A stretch of 64,000 bases of DNA. Origin: Chloroflexota bacterium (GTDB taxonomy: Bacteria > Chloroflexota > Anaerolineae > UBA4142 > SHND01). The stretch is from the NCBI GenBank assembly GCA_004295045.1, contig SHND01000025.1:62001-126000 (forward strand), in the 5' to 3' direction. The translations under genes and the position numbers were made by a program. How positions within the stretch are numbered: the stretch's first letter is position 1; each line of letters starts with the position of its first letter. Below the pieces are notes generated by a model. The model saw only the letters and a program-made list of their open reading frames with translations. It had not been told where the DNA came from and made no database searches. Below, piece by piece: positions 16,374-25,165 of the stretch.

Positions 16374-17156
16374 ATGAGCGCCGCGCCGCTGCAACCGCAA
16401 GCGAAAACCGCACTGCTGGTGCCTCCCGAAAATTTGGACACGCCCGGACACCGCCGTGTGCTAACGCTTGCCGCGCGGTTTGTCTTTTGGCTCATTGATT
16501 CGTATTTCGATTGGAAAGTCGTGGGTCTGGAGCAGATTCCTACAACGGGTCCACTGCTCATTACCATCAACCATCTCTCGGTCTTTGATTTGCCCACGCT
16601 CGGCTCGGTGATGATTAAAGCGGGCTGGCAGCCGGGCGTGAACATGTTCACGATTGCCAAAAAAGAAGTGTTTGAAAAACCAGTCCTGCCGTATTTTGCC
16701 GGACAGCTGGGTTTGTTTCCTGTGCATCGCAATACGCTGGATGTGAACGCGATGCGCACGATTCTTTATATTTTCAAACGCGGCGGCGCGTTGGGCATTG
16801 CGCCCGAGGGCACGCGCAGCCCTACCGGACATTTACAGTTGTTTCAACCGAGCGTGGCAAAAATTGCGATTCAGAAAAAAATTCCGATTCTCCCCATCGG
16901 CTTGGTAGGCATGGAACAAGTGATGCCGATTGGTTCCAAATTCCCGCGCCGCGTGCCGATTGAAATCCATTTTGGTCCGCTGTACGAATTGAGCGAATAC
17001 TATGACAAAGCGTTGACGCCCGATGAATTGGAACGCGCGGCGTGGGACATGCGCGCACACATTGCCGCGCTGCTCCCCGAGTGGATGCGCGAATTGCCGC
17101 CGCAAGATGCCCAAGTGCGTTTCGGCAGTGTGCTATCGGCGGAGGCGAAAACATGA
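16374..17156 (+). CDS. plsC: 1-acyl-sn-glycerol-3-phosphate acyltransferase (PlsC family)
   Basis: The 260-residue protein carries the acyltransferase motifs in order: ITINHLSVFDLPT (the NHxxxxD catalytic motif), FPVHRN, and the PEGTRSPTGHLQLF block. The family moves an acyl chain to the sn-2 position of lysophosphatidate, giving phosphatidate, the CdsA substrate. Start 16374 leaves out a 29-residue extension that overlaps the divergent gene. TATAAT at about 16358-16363 lies only about 10 bases upstream, suggesting a very short leader. Confidence 0.92.
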   Translation: MSAAPLQPQAKTALLVPPENLDTPGHRRVLTLAARFVFWLIDSYFDWKVVGLEQIPTTGPLLITINHLSVFDLPTLGSVMIKAGWQPGVNMFTIAKKEVFEKPVLPYFAGQLGLFPVHRNTLDVNAMRTILYIFKRGGALGIAPEGTRSPTGHLQLFQPSVAKIAIQKKIPILPIGLVGMEQVMPIGSKFPRRVPIEIHFGPLYELSEYYDKALTPDELERAAWDMRAHIAALLPEWMRELPPQDAQVRFGSVLSAEAKT

Positions 17157-17188
17157 AAAACGACGATGCGCCAGCATCGTCGTTTTTT
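17156..17188. terminator. Bidirectional terminator between plsC and the SulP gene
   Basis: Perfect arms CGACGATG / CATCGTCG with a 6-base loop are flanked by AAAAA on the left and TTTTTT on the right. It sits between the converging plsC and SulP genes and can end both transcripts. Confidence 0.9.
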
Positions 17189-17189
17189 G

Positions 17190-18848
17190 TTACGCTTGGA
17201 TTTCGCTTGCCGCGAGAATGGCTTGGTCGGCGCTCCAAAAAAAATTCTGCTCGCCAATCTCGCGCGTCAAGTGCGAACGGTCAAGATATTTTTTCACGGC
17301 GGGTTGTACCGCGCACAACAACAATTTTCCGCCGTGCTTGTGCTGCCGTTCCAGCACCTCCTCAATAAATTCCAAGCCGCTCAAATCCAACAGCGGGACG
17401 CCGCGCATCGAAAAAATGACAACCGGTTTCGGGTCGCGTTCCAACACTTCCGTTGCTTTGCGCAAGGTCGCGGCAGCGCCAAAAAAAAGCGGACCCGTCA
17501 AATACGCAATGCGAATATGTTCGTGCGCCCCATTCAAGCGAATCCCGCGCGCTTCCAAAATTTCCACATCCACGTCACTGAGCGTCACATTAATCGTCGC
17601 AATTTGATTGATGAATAACATGGCGCTCAATGCCACGCCCAGAATAACCGCTTGCGTCAAATCCAAATATGCGGTCGCAACCATCGTAATCAAGAACGCC
17701 GCAATCGCGCTCTTGAAGCGATGGCGAAACATCCAACGAATTTCATGCCATTCGTTCATGCGAACTGCCGTCACCATCAAAACGCCGGACAGTGCTGCCA
17801 ACGGAATTTGGCCAATTAACGGCGCCAAGAGAAACGCCGCCGCGAGCAAAAACAAGGCGTGAAAAATACTCGTCAAACGCGTCTGTCCACCACTGGCAAC
17901 CCCAACGCTGGAACGCGCAATCGCAGCCGTTGCAGGCACACCTCCAAAAAATGGAATCACGATGTTGCCGATGCCTTGCGCGAGCAATTCTTGATTGCCA
18001 TCCATTTTCTTTCCGGTCGCGTTGCCACAGACCGCGCCGCACAGTAATGATTCGATTCCGCCGAGCGCGGCAACACTCAACGCCGGCACCAACAAATTGG
18101 GCAGCGCTTGGACCGTCTGCGCGTTGAAAAATGTTGCAAACGTCAAACGATTTTCCAAAATGAGCGTACGTGGGATTTCACCAATCACAGGTTCTTGAAA
18201 TTGAAACACGTACGCGGTGAGCATTGCCAGTCCAATTCCAATCAAGGAACCCGGCACGCGCTTGGTCACCGCCTTGGGCAATAATACCATTGCCGCGATG
18301 ACAATGCCGCCGGTCACCATCGTCTGCCAATTCGGTACATAGTTGAATTGCAGAATGTTCCACAATTTCGCTAACGCATTTTCCGCGCTCGGCGTCTGCA
18401 CGCCGAGCAAACTGTCCAGTTGTCCAACGAAAATAATAATCGCAATTCCGCTCGTAAAGCCCGTGACGACGGGGCGCGGAATAAACGAGACAATATGCCC
18501 CAGCCGAAAGATGCCCACCAACAGAATGAGGATGCCCGCGATGACGCCGACAATCCAAATTCCTTCTAGCCCGTACTTGGCGGCAAGCAAAATCAAAACC
18601 GCGCTCATCGCGCCGGTGGGTCCAGAAATCTGATACGGCGCGCCGGATAACCCGCCAATCAAAATGCCCGCGAGAATTGCGGTGACAAGCCCGGCTGCCG
18701 CATCCGCACCCGAAGCAATCCCAAACGCCAATGCAAGCGGCAACGCGACCGCGCCGACGGTAATTCCTGCGAGTAAATCTTTTTGGAGAGCTGTAGCGTT
18801 ATAGCCGCGAAATTCGTCACGTACGAGTTTAACAAAAGAAAGGTTCAC
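17190..18848 (-). CDS. SulP-family anion transporter with STAS domain
   Basis: The 552-residue protein has the SulP architecture: about 10-14 membrane helices, with the N-terminal hallmark LPLALAFGIASGADAAAGLV and QISGPTGAMSAVL, followed by a cytoplasmic STAS domain from about residue 440 (PKPVVIFSMRGVPLLDLSGL). Family members carry sulfate, bicarbonate or other anions; the substrate cannot be read here. The start is GTG 18848 with AGGGAT upstream. It is 11 bases downstream of an ArsR-type regulator and likely in the same operon. Confidence 0.92.
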   Translation of the reverse strand: MNLSFVKLVRDEFRGYNATALQKDLLAGITVGAVALPLALAFGIASGADAAAGLVTAILAGILIGGLSGAPYQISGPTGAMSAVLILLAAKYGLEGIWIVGVIAGILILLVGIFRLGHIVSFIPRPVVTGFTSGIAIIIFVGQLDSLLGVQTPSAENALAKLWNILQFNYVPNWQTMVTGGIVIAAMVLLPKAVTKRVPGSLIGIGLAMLTAYVFQFQEPVIGEIPRTLILENRLTFATFFNAQTVQALPNLLVPALSVAALGGIESLLCGAVCGNATGKKMDGNQELLAQGIGNIVIPFFGGVPATAAIARSSVGVASGGQTRLTSIFHALFLLAAAFLLAPLIGQIPLAALSGVLMVTAVRMNEWHEIRWMFRHRFKSAIAAFLITMVATAYLDLTQAVILGVALSAMLFINQIATINVTLSDVDVEILEARGIRLNGAHEHIRIAYLTGPLFFGAAATLRKATEVLERDPKPVVIFSMRGVPLLDLSGLEFIEEVLERQHKHGGKLLLCAVQPAVKKYLDRSHLTREIGEQNFFWSADQAILAASEIQA

Positions 18849-18859
18849 AGCATCCCTAT

Positions 18860-19240
18860 TCAGCGCGTTGTCCGCTGTGGCGCGCGTTTGGTTTTGAGTC
18901 TTGCTTCCAGCCGTGGTTCGCGACTGGCTTGCTTGAGCATCGCTTGGGTGTCAATCAAGTGATTGTTAAAGATGCGGCGCGCCACGGCAAGCAGTTCAAA
19001 AATCTGCGGATCGCGGACACTGTACAAAACACTTGTGCCCTCTCGGCGCGCTTCGACGATATTTTTACTACGCAGCACCGCGAGGTGTTGCGAGACCGCC
19101 GAAGGTTCGATTTCCAGATGCGCCTGAAGTTCCGTGACGCTCTTTTCGCCGGACTGCAGGAATTCGAGAAGTTTGAGCCGCGCGGGATGGCCCAGCGCTC
19201 TAAAAAATTCGGCTTTGAATTGACGGATTGGGTCGCGCAT
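18860..19240 (-). CDS. ArsR-family winged-helix repressor
   Basis: The 126-residue protein shows the ArsR fold: FFRALGHPARLKLLEFLQSG, then the recognition helix in LEIEPSAVSQHLAVLRSKNI and a wing with ARREGTSVLYSV. The classical metal-binding CVC motif in the recognition helix is absent, so the ligand is probably not arsenite-like and may be redox or a sulfur species. The ATG has AAGGGGGG upstream. It probably autoregulates through the A+T-rich repeats just upstream and controls the adjacent SulP gene. Confidence 0.88.
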   Translation of the reverse strand: MRDPIRQFKAEFFRALGHPARLKLLEFLQSGEKSVTELQAHLEIEPSAVSQHLAVLRSKNIVEARREGTSVLYSVRDPQIFELLAVARRIFNNHLIDTQAMLKQASREPRLEARLKTKRAPQRTTR

Positions 19241-19288
19241 TTACGCCCCCCTTTCACTGGAACTTGGCATCTCTACAAATATGCAAAC

Positions 19289-19322
19289 ATTATAATATTT
19301 GAAAATTATTGTATTTGAAAAT
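19289..19322 (-). promoter_or_regulatory. Candidate ArsR promoter-operator
   Basis: An A+T-rich island holds direct repeats TATTTGAAAAT at 19296-19306 and 19312-19322. On the minus strand TATAAT (19289-19294) lies next to them, so a protein bound to the repeats would cover the -35/-10 spacer. It faces the ArsR-SulP operon. Confidence 0.5.
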
Positions 19323-19360
19323 GCGGCGCCGTCAAACCAACGGACGCCGCAGGCACGCAC

Positions 19361-19392
19361 AAAAAAGGGGCGCGCATTTCTGCGCGCACCCC
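19361..19392 (-). terminator. Terminator after the DUF2237 gene
   Basis: On the minus strand the hairpin GGGGTGCGCGCA / TGCGCGCCCC (2-base bulge in the stem) is followed by TTTTTT. It lies 33 bases past the DUF2237 stop and separates this operon from the ArsR promoter. Confidence 0.85.
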
Positions 19393-19424
19393 GAGGACCG
19401 ATTGAGCGAATGGTTGGCTGAAGG

Positions 19425-19832
19425 TTATTTGTCCAGGGCGTACTCTTTCAATTGCTCCAACGTCACAACTTGGAGCGCGGCGCGATGCGTCCCGCGTAAA
19501 AAAACGGGCGGCGCAACGCCCGCGTCCAACGCTTCTTTCCAGCGGTCCACACACAAGCACCAACGGTCTCCCGCCTTCAAGCCGGGGAAATCGTACTCGG
19601 GCGCGGGCGTGCTTAGATCGTTTCCCATTTCCGCGCTGAATTCCAAAAACTCTTCCGTCATTTGCGCGCACACGACATGCACGCCGACATCTTCGGGTCC
19701 GGTGTCGCACGCGCCATTGCGATAAAAACCCGTGACCGGGTCCATGCAGCACGCTTCCAAAAACGTTCCTAGCACGTTCTTGGGTTCGTGATGCCCGTTT
19801 GAGCGATGCTGTCCGTTGGCAGAGAGGGTCAT
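19425..19832 (-). CDS. DUF2237 family protein
   Basis: The 135-residue protein matches the DUF2237 pattern along its full length: NVLGTFLEACCMDPVTGFYR, CDTGPEDVGVHVVCAQMTEE, FLEFSAEMGNDLSTP and KAGDRWCLCVDRWKEALDAG. Several conserved cysteines (in EACC, GACDTG, VVCAQ and WCLC) suggest metal binding or redox chemistry, but the function of the family is not established. It is the last gene of a minus-strand set with a DUF350-like protein and a secreted protein. Confidence 0.9.
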   Translation of the reverse strand: MTLSANGQHRSNGHHEPKNVLGTFLEACCMDPVTGFYRNGACDTGPEDVGVHVVCAQMTEEFLEFSAEMGNDLSTPAPEYDFPGLKAGDRWCLCVDRWKEALDAGVAPPVFLRGTHRAALQVVTLEQLKEYALDK

Positions 19833-19838
19833 GGAAAG

Positions 19839-20117
19839 CTATTTGTTCAACACGACGTACAAGACGACGGCAACGCCAATGGTGAAAGCCGCCCACAACA
19901 GCCCGACTGCCATGTTGCCTTTGCGCAATTCTTCCCATTCGTCCAAGCCGGGCGTAAGCACATTCAACACGCGAAAGCCAATGGCGATGGCGGCGGCGAA
20001 TCCAATCGCCGCAACGATGGACCAGATAATTGCAAAGAGCATGTTCAGCGCGATGGAAGCAAAGTCGGGTCCTGCGCCGGGCAGTGGCGGCAAACCGCCT
20101 TGAAAAATGTTACCCAC
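19839..20117 (-). CDS. DUF350-like small membrane protein
   Basis: This 92-residue protein has two to three hydrophobic segments (about 22-48 and 69-90) separated by a charged loop with ELRKGNMAVGLLWAAF, as in DUF350/UPF0719 proteins of unknown function. The start is GTG 20117 with AAAGGAG seven bases upstream. It stops six bases before the DUF2237 start, so the pair is tightly linked. Confidence 0.7.
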   Translation of the reverse strand: MGNIFQGGLPPLPGAGPDFASIALNMLFAIIWSIVAAIGFAAAIAIGFRVLNVLTPGLDEWEELRKGNMAVGLLWAAFTIGVAVVLYVVLNK

Positions 20118-20144
20118 GATTTTCTCCTTTATCGATTCGGTGGA

Positions 20145-21890
20145 TTATCCGCCGAGAAAATTTTTGTTGACGAAATCTTTGAACGTCGAAATGGTATTGC
20201 CGTTCCGGTCCACATACGCGGCTTTGCCGAACACAGTTTTCAGAAAACTTTGAAACGCTGCTTGCTTCTCTGTGTCCGATGTCGCTTTCGAGATAGCACC
20301 GGACAACGAGTCGTATTCGGCAGTTGTGGCGGGGAACATGAGCAGATTGTTTTGATACGGAATGATGACGACCAGCGTCTTGGCGTCGGGATAGTTCATC
20401 CGCAGCGCAGTCATTCCATAAATGATTGGAGCAGAGACCGCGTTGATGTCGTACGACGAGCCGAGATCAATCAGCACAGCCGCTTGCGTCTTGGCATCGT
20501 CAATAAAACCTGCTTTGGTCGCGTTGTAGCCGTGTGCGCTCAACTGTCCGATCACGCCGTCAGCCGCAGGGTCGGCGCTGCCTTGTCCCACTGTCACGAC
20601 GCCCGAACCTGTTGCGCCGCCGGAGGACGCGGTAATGGTCACCGAGCCATTCGTTTTGCCGGCTGTGAATACGGCATCCGCTTGTCCGTTCTCATCAGTC
20701 GAAGTCACGCGCGGGCGAACGGTACCATCCGCCGAACCGGCGACCTCAAATTGCACTTCGGCATCAGGCACGGGTTGATTCTTTTTGTCGTACACGGTTG
20801 CCGTCACAATCGCTTTGCTTGTGCCATCGGCGGGCAGGGTGGATGGCGAGACGGTGACGCGCAAAGAGCCGATGCGATTTGTGGATTTGGAAAGCGGCGG
20901 CGCGGGCGGATTTTGATACGTGCCTGCGCCGAAATTTTTATCAATAAAATCTTTTGCGTTCTTGCCGAGATATTTTCCTTCTTGATTATCGTACACATCT
21001 ACGCTGATTACTTTGGAGAACGCGCCAAAGTCATTGCTTTTGAGATAATCGTCCACGTCCAGCGCGTCCGCCCAATACGCGACCTCGTATCGCGGGTCGT
21101 ATCTCAAAAAGGTGTAGAGCGTTCCCGAATCGGGAAAGGTTTGACGCAGCGCGGCGAGCCCATCCACAATTTGCTGCGTCGTCTCGGCGCTGTACAAATC
21201 GCGGTTGATCGGCGACATGATCACAAACGCGAACACGTTGCCGTTCTTGCCTTCCAACTGATTGAACTCGAGGACTTGATACCCCGCGTCTTCGAGCGCC
21301 TGCTGTGCATTCGCGGCGGAATCGTCTTGCGAAATATCAATCGCATCTTCGAGCGTAAAATTGCCCGTCGCGATCAATTTTCCGCCGACGCGAAAATTCA
21401 CCGTCCACTGTCCCGTCAACTGCGCGTTCGGCGTCCCCGCAACTTGAATGAATTTGCGCGCCACGTTGTCATCGCCAAACGTATCGGCATCGGCAGGGTA
21501 GGTGGTTACGGTTCCCGTATCGTTTTCATACCATTCCGAATCCACCGGTGTGCCGTCGGGCGAAATGAATTGCGTTTCGACCGTGAATTGTTTTTGCGCC
21601 GCGCCGTTCTCTTCGACGATGGTTGCCCATGCGTAAATTGCTTGAACATCTGGTGTGAACGAAGCAACGTATGTGTTGTCTTGCGGGTCAGACGAAAAAC
21701 TATAGAGCAATGTATAGCCGGGGCTGGACGATTGAAGTCGCGGCGCGTCATTTTGAAATTCGCGGCCGCGTTCTTTGGAAAGGCGCGCGCTGCCAATGGG
21801 CGGCTCGGCGTACGCCGCATTCGAAATTAACAAAAACGCGCAGAACAGCGCAAACGTGCAGATTGCGCCGCGTACAAGCCATCGTTTCAC
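20145..21890 (-). CDS. Secreted protein with duplicated domain around a Big_1 domain
   Basis: Translation most likely begins at GTG 21890, where GGGAGG lies seven bases upstream and a clean signal peptide follows (positive VKRW..R, hydrophobic core, cleavage after SNAAYA). The 581-residue product has a beta-rich N-terminal region (30-185), a domain at about 200-323, a bacterial Ig-like Big_1 domain at about 335-438 (VTVSPSTLPADGTSKAIVTA), and a second copy of the first domain at about 443-580. Both copies end in a similar way, DFIDKNFGAG and DFVNKNFLGG. Function unknown; secreted adhesion or surface role is a guess. Confidence 0.8.
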   Translation of the reverse strand: MKRWLVRGAICTFALFCAFLLISNAAYAEPPIGSARLSKERGREFQNDAPRLQSSSPGYTLLYSFSSDPQDNTYVASFTPDVQAIYAWATIVEENGAAQKQFTVETQFISPDGTPVDSEWYENDTGTVTTYPADADTFGDDNVARKFIQVAGTPNAQLTGQWTVNFRVGGKLIATGNFTLEDAIDISQDDSAANAQQALEDAGYQVLEFNQLEGKNGNVFAFVIMSPINRDLYSAETTQQIVDGLAALRQTFPDSGTLYTFLRYDPRYEVAYWADALDVDDYLKSNDFGAFSKVISVDVYDNQEGKYLGKNAKDFIDKNFGAGTYQNPPAPPLSKSTNRIGSLRVTVSPSTLPADGTSKAIVTATVYDKKNQPVPDAEVQFEVAGSADGTVRPRVTSTDENGQADAVFTAGKTNGSVTITASSGGATGSGVVTVGQGSADPAADGVIGQLSAHGYNATKAGFIDDAKTQAAVLIDLGSSYDINAVSAPIIYGMTALRMNYPDAKTLVVIIPYQNNLLMFPATTAEYDSLSGAISKATSDTEKQAAFQSFLKTVFGKAAYVDRNGNTISTFKDFVNKNFLGG

Positions 21891-22009
21891 AAATGTACCT
21901 CCCTTCGCAGTAACTAGAAAAATTAGACTTGTGTATTTCGATATGTGTGCGCTATTGTAATGAGCATTGGTAGCTTGTGTCAACTGCCTTTTTGTAATCT
22001 GCCGCGCGC

Positions 22010-22810
22010 TCATTTTTTCGCCGCGAGTTCAGCGCAGAATGCGTCCACCGTCACAGGCGCGCGCTGCCAACCCAACGCGCGTGCCAACTGCATCAACTGC
22101 GGCGCATCCAGCGCGGCGCGTTCCGTCAATGCCGGCTCGTTCAAAATTTCCGCGTCGCCGCGCGCAAGCACTTGCCCTTGCGCCATCACCATCAATTCAG
22201 GAAATTGTTCGGCGGCGAAATCAATGTCATGTGTCACTGCAATCACGGTGACGCCCGCGCGTTTCCATTCATCCAAAAGTTCTGCCAGCCGCGCCAAGCC
22301 GAACGCATCCTGCCCCGTTGTCGGTTCATCCAAAATAACAATCGGCGTTTGCATCGCGACGACCGAAGCGATGGCTACCCAACGACGCTGCCATGACGCC
22401 AAGTCGTAGGGATGCGCGTCGCGCACCTCTTGCAGCGCGCACACTTCCAGCGCGCGCCCCACGCGCCTCGAAATTTCTGCGGCGTCCAATTTCAGATTGG
22501 TTGGTCCGAACGCGACTTCAGCCGCGACGCTCGTTTTGAACAATTGGTCGTCAGGATTTTGAAACACAAATCCCACGCGTCGCGCGAACTGCGCGATGGA
22601 ATGTTCGCGCGTATTCCAATCACCGATTCGCACATCGCCCCGCGTCGGTTTCAACAAACCATTCAAGTGTTTCACCAACGTTGTCTTGCCCGCGCCGTTT
22701 TGTCCGAGCAATGCGATGCGTGAACCGGCGCGAATTTCGAACGAGATACCGCGCAGCACCTCGCTGCCGCCGCGAAAAGTGAAGTAAAGTTCAGAGACTT
22801 GAATGTCCAT
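22010..22810 (-). CDS. ECF transporter ATPase (A component) with degenerate signature motif
   Basis: The 266-residue ABC ATPase starts MDIQVSELYFTFRGG. Walker A is GQNGAGKT (36-43), the Q-loop is FVFQNPDDQLF with Q84, and Walker B is VILDEPTTGQD (158-168). The LSGGQ signature is replaced by LASWQ (137-141): both glycines are lost. The switch His is in VTHDIDFA. The gene follows a second ATPase, EcfT and an S component, so it should form the asymmetric energising module of one ECF vitamin or metal importer. A TTG at 22852 is an alternative start; the shorter form matches the family better. Confidence 0.88.
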   Translation of the reverse strand: MDIQVSELYFTFRGGSEVLRGISFEIRAGSRIALLGQNGAGKTTLVKHLNGLLKPTRGDVRIGDWNTREHSIAQFARRVGFVFQNPDDQLFKTSVAAEVAFGPTNLKLDAAEISRRVGRALEVCALQEVRDAHPYDLASWQRRWVAIASVVAMQTPIVILDEPTTGQDAFGLARLAELLDEWKRAGVTVIAVTHDIDFAAEQFPELMVMAQGQVLARGDAEILNEPALTERAALDAPQLMQLARALGWQRAPVTVDAFCAELAAKK

Positions 22811-22848
22811 CAAGATAAAAGTTAAAAGTTGAGAGTTCTTACGAACCT

Positions 22849-23691
22849 TCAACCTTCAATCTGAAACCAATCTTTCGCTTGTTCCAACGTCTGCGGCAGC
22901 AATTCTTTTTTTTCAATCAACCCGCGTTCCATTGCCGCGCGTGCGGCGCGGGCATACCGCGTTTCGATCAGTCCCCACGCGTTCGCGCGTGAGAGAATTG
23001 CGCGCGGTTCGCCGTCCGCGACCAGCGCGCCTTTGTCCAAAACCAATACGCGCGCAGCAAGCCGCGCGACCCATTCCAATTTATGCTCCACCAAAACAAT
23101 CGTGCGTCCGTGCGCCGCAAGCGTTTGAATTGTTTTCATCACTTGGCGCGTTCCGTGTGGATCAAGTTGTGCAGTTGGTTCATCCAAAATCATGACCGGC
23201 GGCTCCATGATAAAAATCGAAGCGAGCGCGAGCCGCTGCTGCTGTCCGCCCGACAACGCGAACGGCGATTGCTGCGCGACGTGTTGCAGGTCAAACAACT
23301 GGAGTGTGCGCGCGACGCGCGTTTCCATTTCCGCGCGCGCGATGCCAAGATTTTCCAAACCAAAGGCGACTTCTTCCGACACGGTGAGTTTCGCGCCCGA
23401 AATTTGGTTGAACGGATTTTGGAATACCATTCCAACTTGCGTCACCAATTGCGCGAGCGGAGTTTGTTGCGTGTCCGCGCCATTCACGTACACTTTTCCC
23501 TGCAGCTTGCCTCTGAAAAAATGGGGAATGAAACCGGCAAGCGCAAAACACAGCGTGGATTTTCCCGCGCCATTTGCGCCAACAATCGCGGTCACGGTGC
23601 CGGGTTCGAATTCGCACGTCACAGCGCGCAGCGCGTTCCTATTGGCTTGAAGATATTGAAAAGAAAGTTGCTCGACGCGGAGAATTGACAT
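22849..23691 (-). CDS. ECF transporter ATPase (A' component)
   Basis: The 280-residue ATPase begins MSILRVEQLSFQYLQ. Walker A is GANGAGKS, the Q-loop is GMVFQNPFNQISG, the signature is canonical (FALSGGQQQRLALAS) and Walker B is VMILDEPTAQLDPHG, followed by LVEHKLEWVA. Start 23691 overlaps the ecfT stop (TAATG). The open frame continues upstream to 24504 but that part is antisense-frame shadow of ecfT. It pairs with the degenerate ATPase to drive uptake. Confidence 0.93.
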   Translation of the reverse strand: MSILRVEQLSFQYLQANRNALRAVTCEFEPGTVTAIVGANGAGKSTLCFALAGFIPHFFRGKLQGKVYVNGADTQQTPLAQLVTQVGMVFQNPFNQISGAKLTVSEEVAFGLENLGIARAEMETRVARTLQLFDLQHVAQQSPFALSGGQQQRLALASIFIMEPPVMILDEPTAQLDPHGTRQVMKTIQTLAAHGRTIVLVEHKLEWVARLAARVLVLDKGALVADGEPRAILSRANAWGLIETRYARAARAAMERGLIEKKELLPQTLEQAKDWFQIEG

Positions 23692-24494
23692 TAGCGCAGA
23701 ACGAGAGGCGAGTTTTGCCAAAGGGCGGCTTGAAGAGAAACGAGAACGACCAGAATAGAAAAAATAATGAGCAGAACACGCGCAACGCGTTGTGCTTGCG
23801 AGTCGCGCAATTCGCGCCAACTCGTTTTGGGGCGCGCGGCGCGAAACGCGCGCGCATCCAGCGCCAACGCGCGTTCTTGTACATTTTCCAGCGCGCCGTA
23901 CACCAACGGCGCGATCAGCGGAACGAACGCGGCGATGCGTACGCGCAAACTGCCTGTGGTTTCCAAGCCGCGTGCTTGTTGCGCGTTCAGAATACCGTCC
24001 GCGCGCGCTTGCATTTCGGGCAAGAGTTGAATTGCCGTCACGATGATGTATGCGAGCGAGTACGGCGCGCCCGCTTGCACCAACGCGCGCGCGAGGTCGG
24101 CGGGATGCGTCGCATATACCACCAGCAAGCCCGCGCCTGCGATGACCATCAAGCGCGTTGCTGTCACGAACGCAAATTCCAGTCCCTCGCGTTTTAGCGA
24201 AAAAGGACCGATTTGCCAAATCACATCTGTCGCGCCGGGATAGAAAAATCCTTGCACGAGCACGAGGGAAATCGCCAGCGGCAAAATCACCGTGAAGGTT
24301 GTACGTAAGACCTCGCGCCAGATTTTCGCCCACACCGCGATCGGCAAAATGATGAATACAAAAAGTGCGACGGAGATGTAATTCCATCGCACACAAAATA
24401 CCGTAACAGCGATTGCTAAGGCGACCGCCAGCTTGGTAAGCGGATGCAGCGCGTGCCAACCGCTGGCGCGGTCGAGAAAGAACGATTGATTCAT
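23691..24494 (-). CDS. ecfT: ECF transporter transmembrane component EcfT
   Basis: The 267-residue protein has five or six membrane helices and begins with the family pattern DRASGWHALHPLTKLAVAL. The cytoplasmic coupling helices carry the two short Ala-Arg motifs that contact the ATPases: NAQQARGLE and LALDARAFRA. It joins the two ATPases to the S component encoded immediately upstream. Confidence 0.93.
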   Translation of the reverse strand: MNQSFFLDRASGWHALHPLTKLAVALAIAVTVFCVRWNYISVALFVFIILPIAVWAKIWREVLRTTFTVILPLAISLVLVQGFFYPGATDVIWQIGPFSLKREGLEFAFVTATRLMVIAGAGLLVVYATHPADLARALVQAGAPYSLAYIIVTAIQLLPEMQARADGILNAQQARGLETTGSLRVRIAAFVPLIAPLVYGALENVQERALALDARAFRAARPKTSWRELRDSQAQRVARVLLIIFSILVVLVSLQAALWQNSPLVLR

Positions 24495-24524
24495 TCTTTG
24501 TCAAAGGGAAACGCTGCCATTTCT

Positions 24525-25151
24525 TTAGCTCGTGCCTTCCACTTGCGATTCTTCGGTTAAGATATTTTGACTGCGTGGGAATTGGCTGATGAGGCGTTTC
24601 GACATGCCGCGCAGAATGAGCCAGACGATGAGGTACGAAATCGTTTTGTCAATGGGGTCAGAGATGAAACCTTGAATCGTCGCGGCTTGGATCAGGTTTG
24701 CTCCGGTTGCCTGAAAATAGGCAACGATTGCATCAGTCCCGGTACCGGTAACCCCGCCATTAACATACACAAGGATTGGAGCGGAGACAAGCGCGGCGAT
24801 AACCCCGGTGGCTAGTCCAGCCGCGATTGTCCACGCAATATTCTTAAAGACACCTTTTGAAGCAAAGAATCCAGCGCATAGCCCAATCACAAACGCGGTG
24901 AGCGCAAACGGAGCCGTTTGAATCTGTCCGGTGATGTACGCCCACAAGATATTCGAAATGGCGCCCGTTATCGCGCCCGGAAGTGGACCGCATAACGCGC
25001 CCACCAGAATCGTTCCGATCGAGTCTACGTAAATTGGCAGCTTGAGCGTCGCTACAATCTGCCCGACCACGATATTGATCACAACCGCGACGGGAATGAG
25101 CGCGAGCGTGATGGTGGTGAAATCTTTTTGGAGGCGTTCACTAAAGGACAT
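24525..25151 (-). CDS. ECF transporter substrate-binding S component
   Basis: The 208-residue protein is almost entirely hydrophobic with about six helices. LPIYVDSIGTILVGALCGPL followed by PGAITGAISNILW resembles S components of the ECF family. It is the first ECF gene of the set, with GGAG seven bases before its ATG. The ligand cannot be identified: no vitamin riboswitch precedes it and only 14 bases separate it from the restriction endonuclease gene. Confidence 0.82.
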   Translation of the reverse strand: MSFSERLQKDFTTITLALIPVAVVINIVVGQIVATLKLPIYVDSIGTILVGALCGPLPGAITGAISNILWAYITGQIQTAPFALTAFVIGLCAGFFASKGVFKNIAWTIAAGLATGVIAALVSAPILVYVNGGVTGTGTDAIVAYFQATGANLIQAATIQGFISDPIDKTISYLIVWLILRGMSKRLISQFPRSQNILTEESQVEGTS

Positions 25152-25165
25152 GAGTGGGCTCCTAC

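Noticed and set aside
19806..21830. 674-residue open frame on the plus strand
   Set aside because: It is antisense to the DUF2237, DUF350 and secreted-protein genes, has no family motif, and its composition (Arg, His, Cys-rich) is that of a shadow frame.
23692..24504. Long N-terminal extension of the second ECF ATPase
   Set aside because: It lies over ecfT in another frame; the ATPase clearly begins at MSILRVEQ with a TAATG overlap.
24500..25165. Vitamin riboswitch for the ECF operon
   Set aside because: Only 14 bases lie before the S-component gene, and no conserved thiamine, cobalamin or riboflavin motif was seen nearby.
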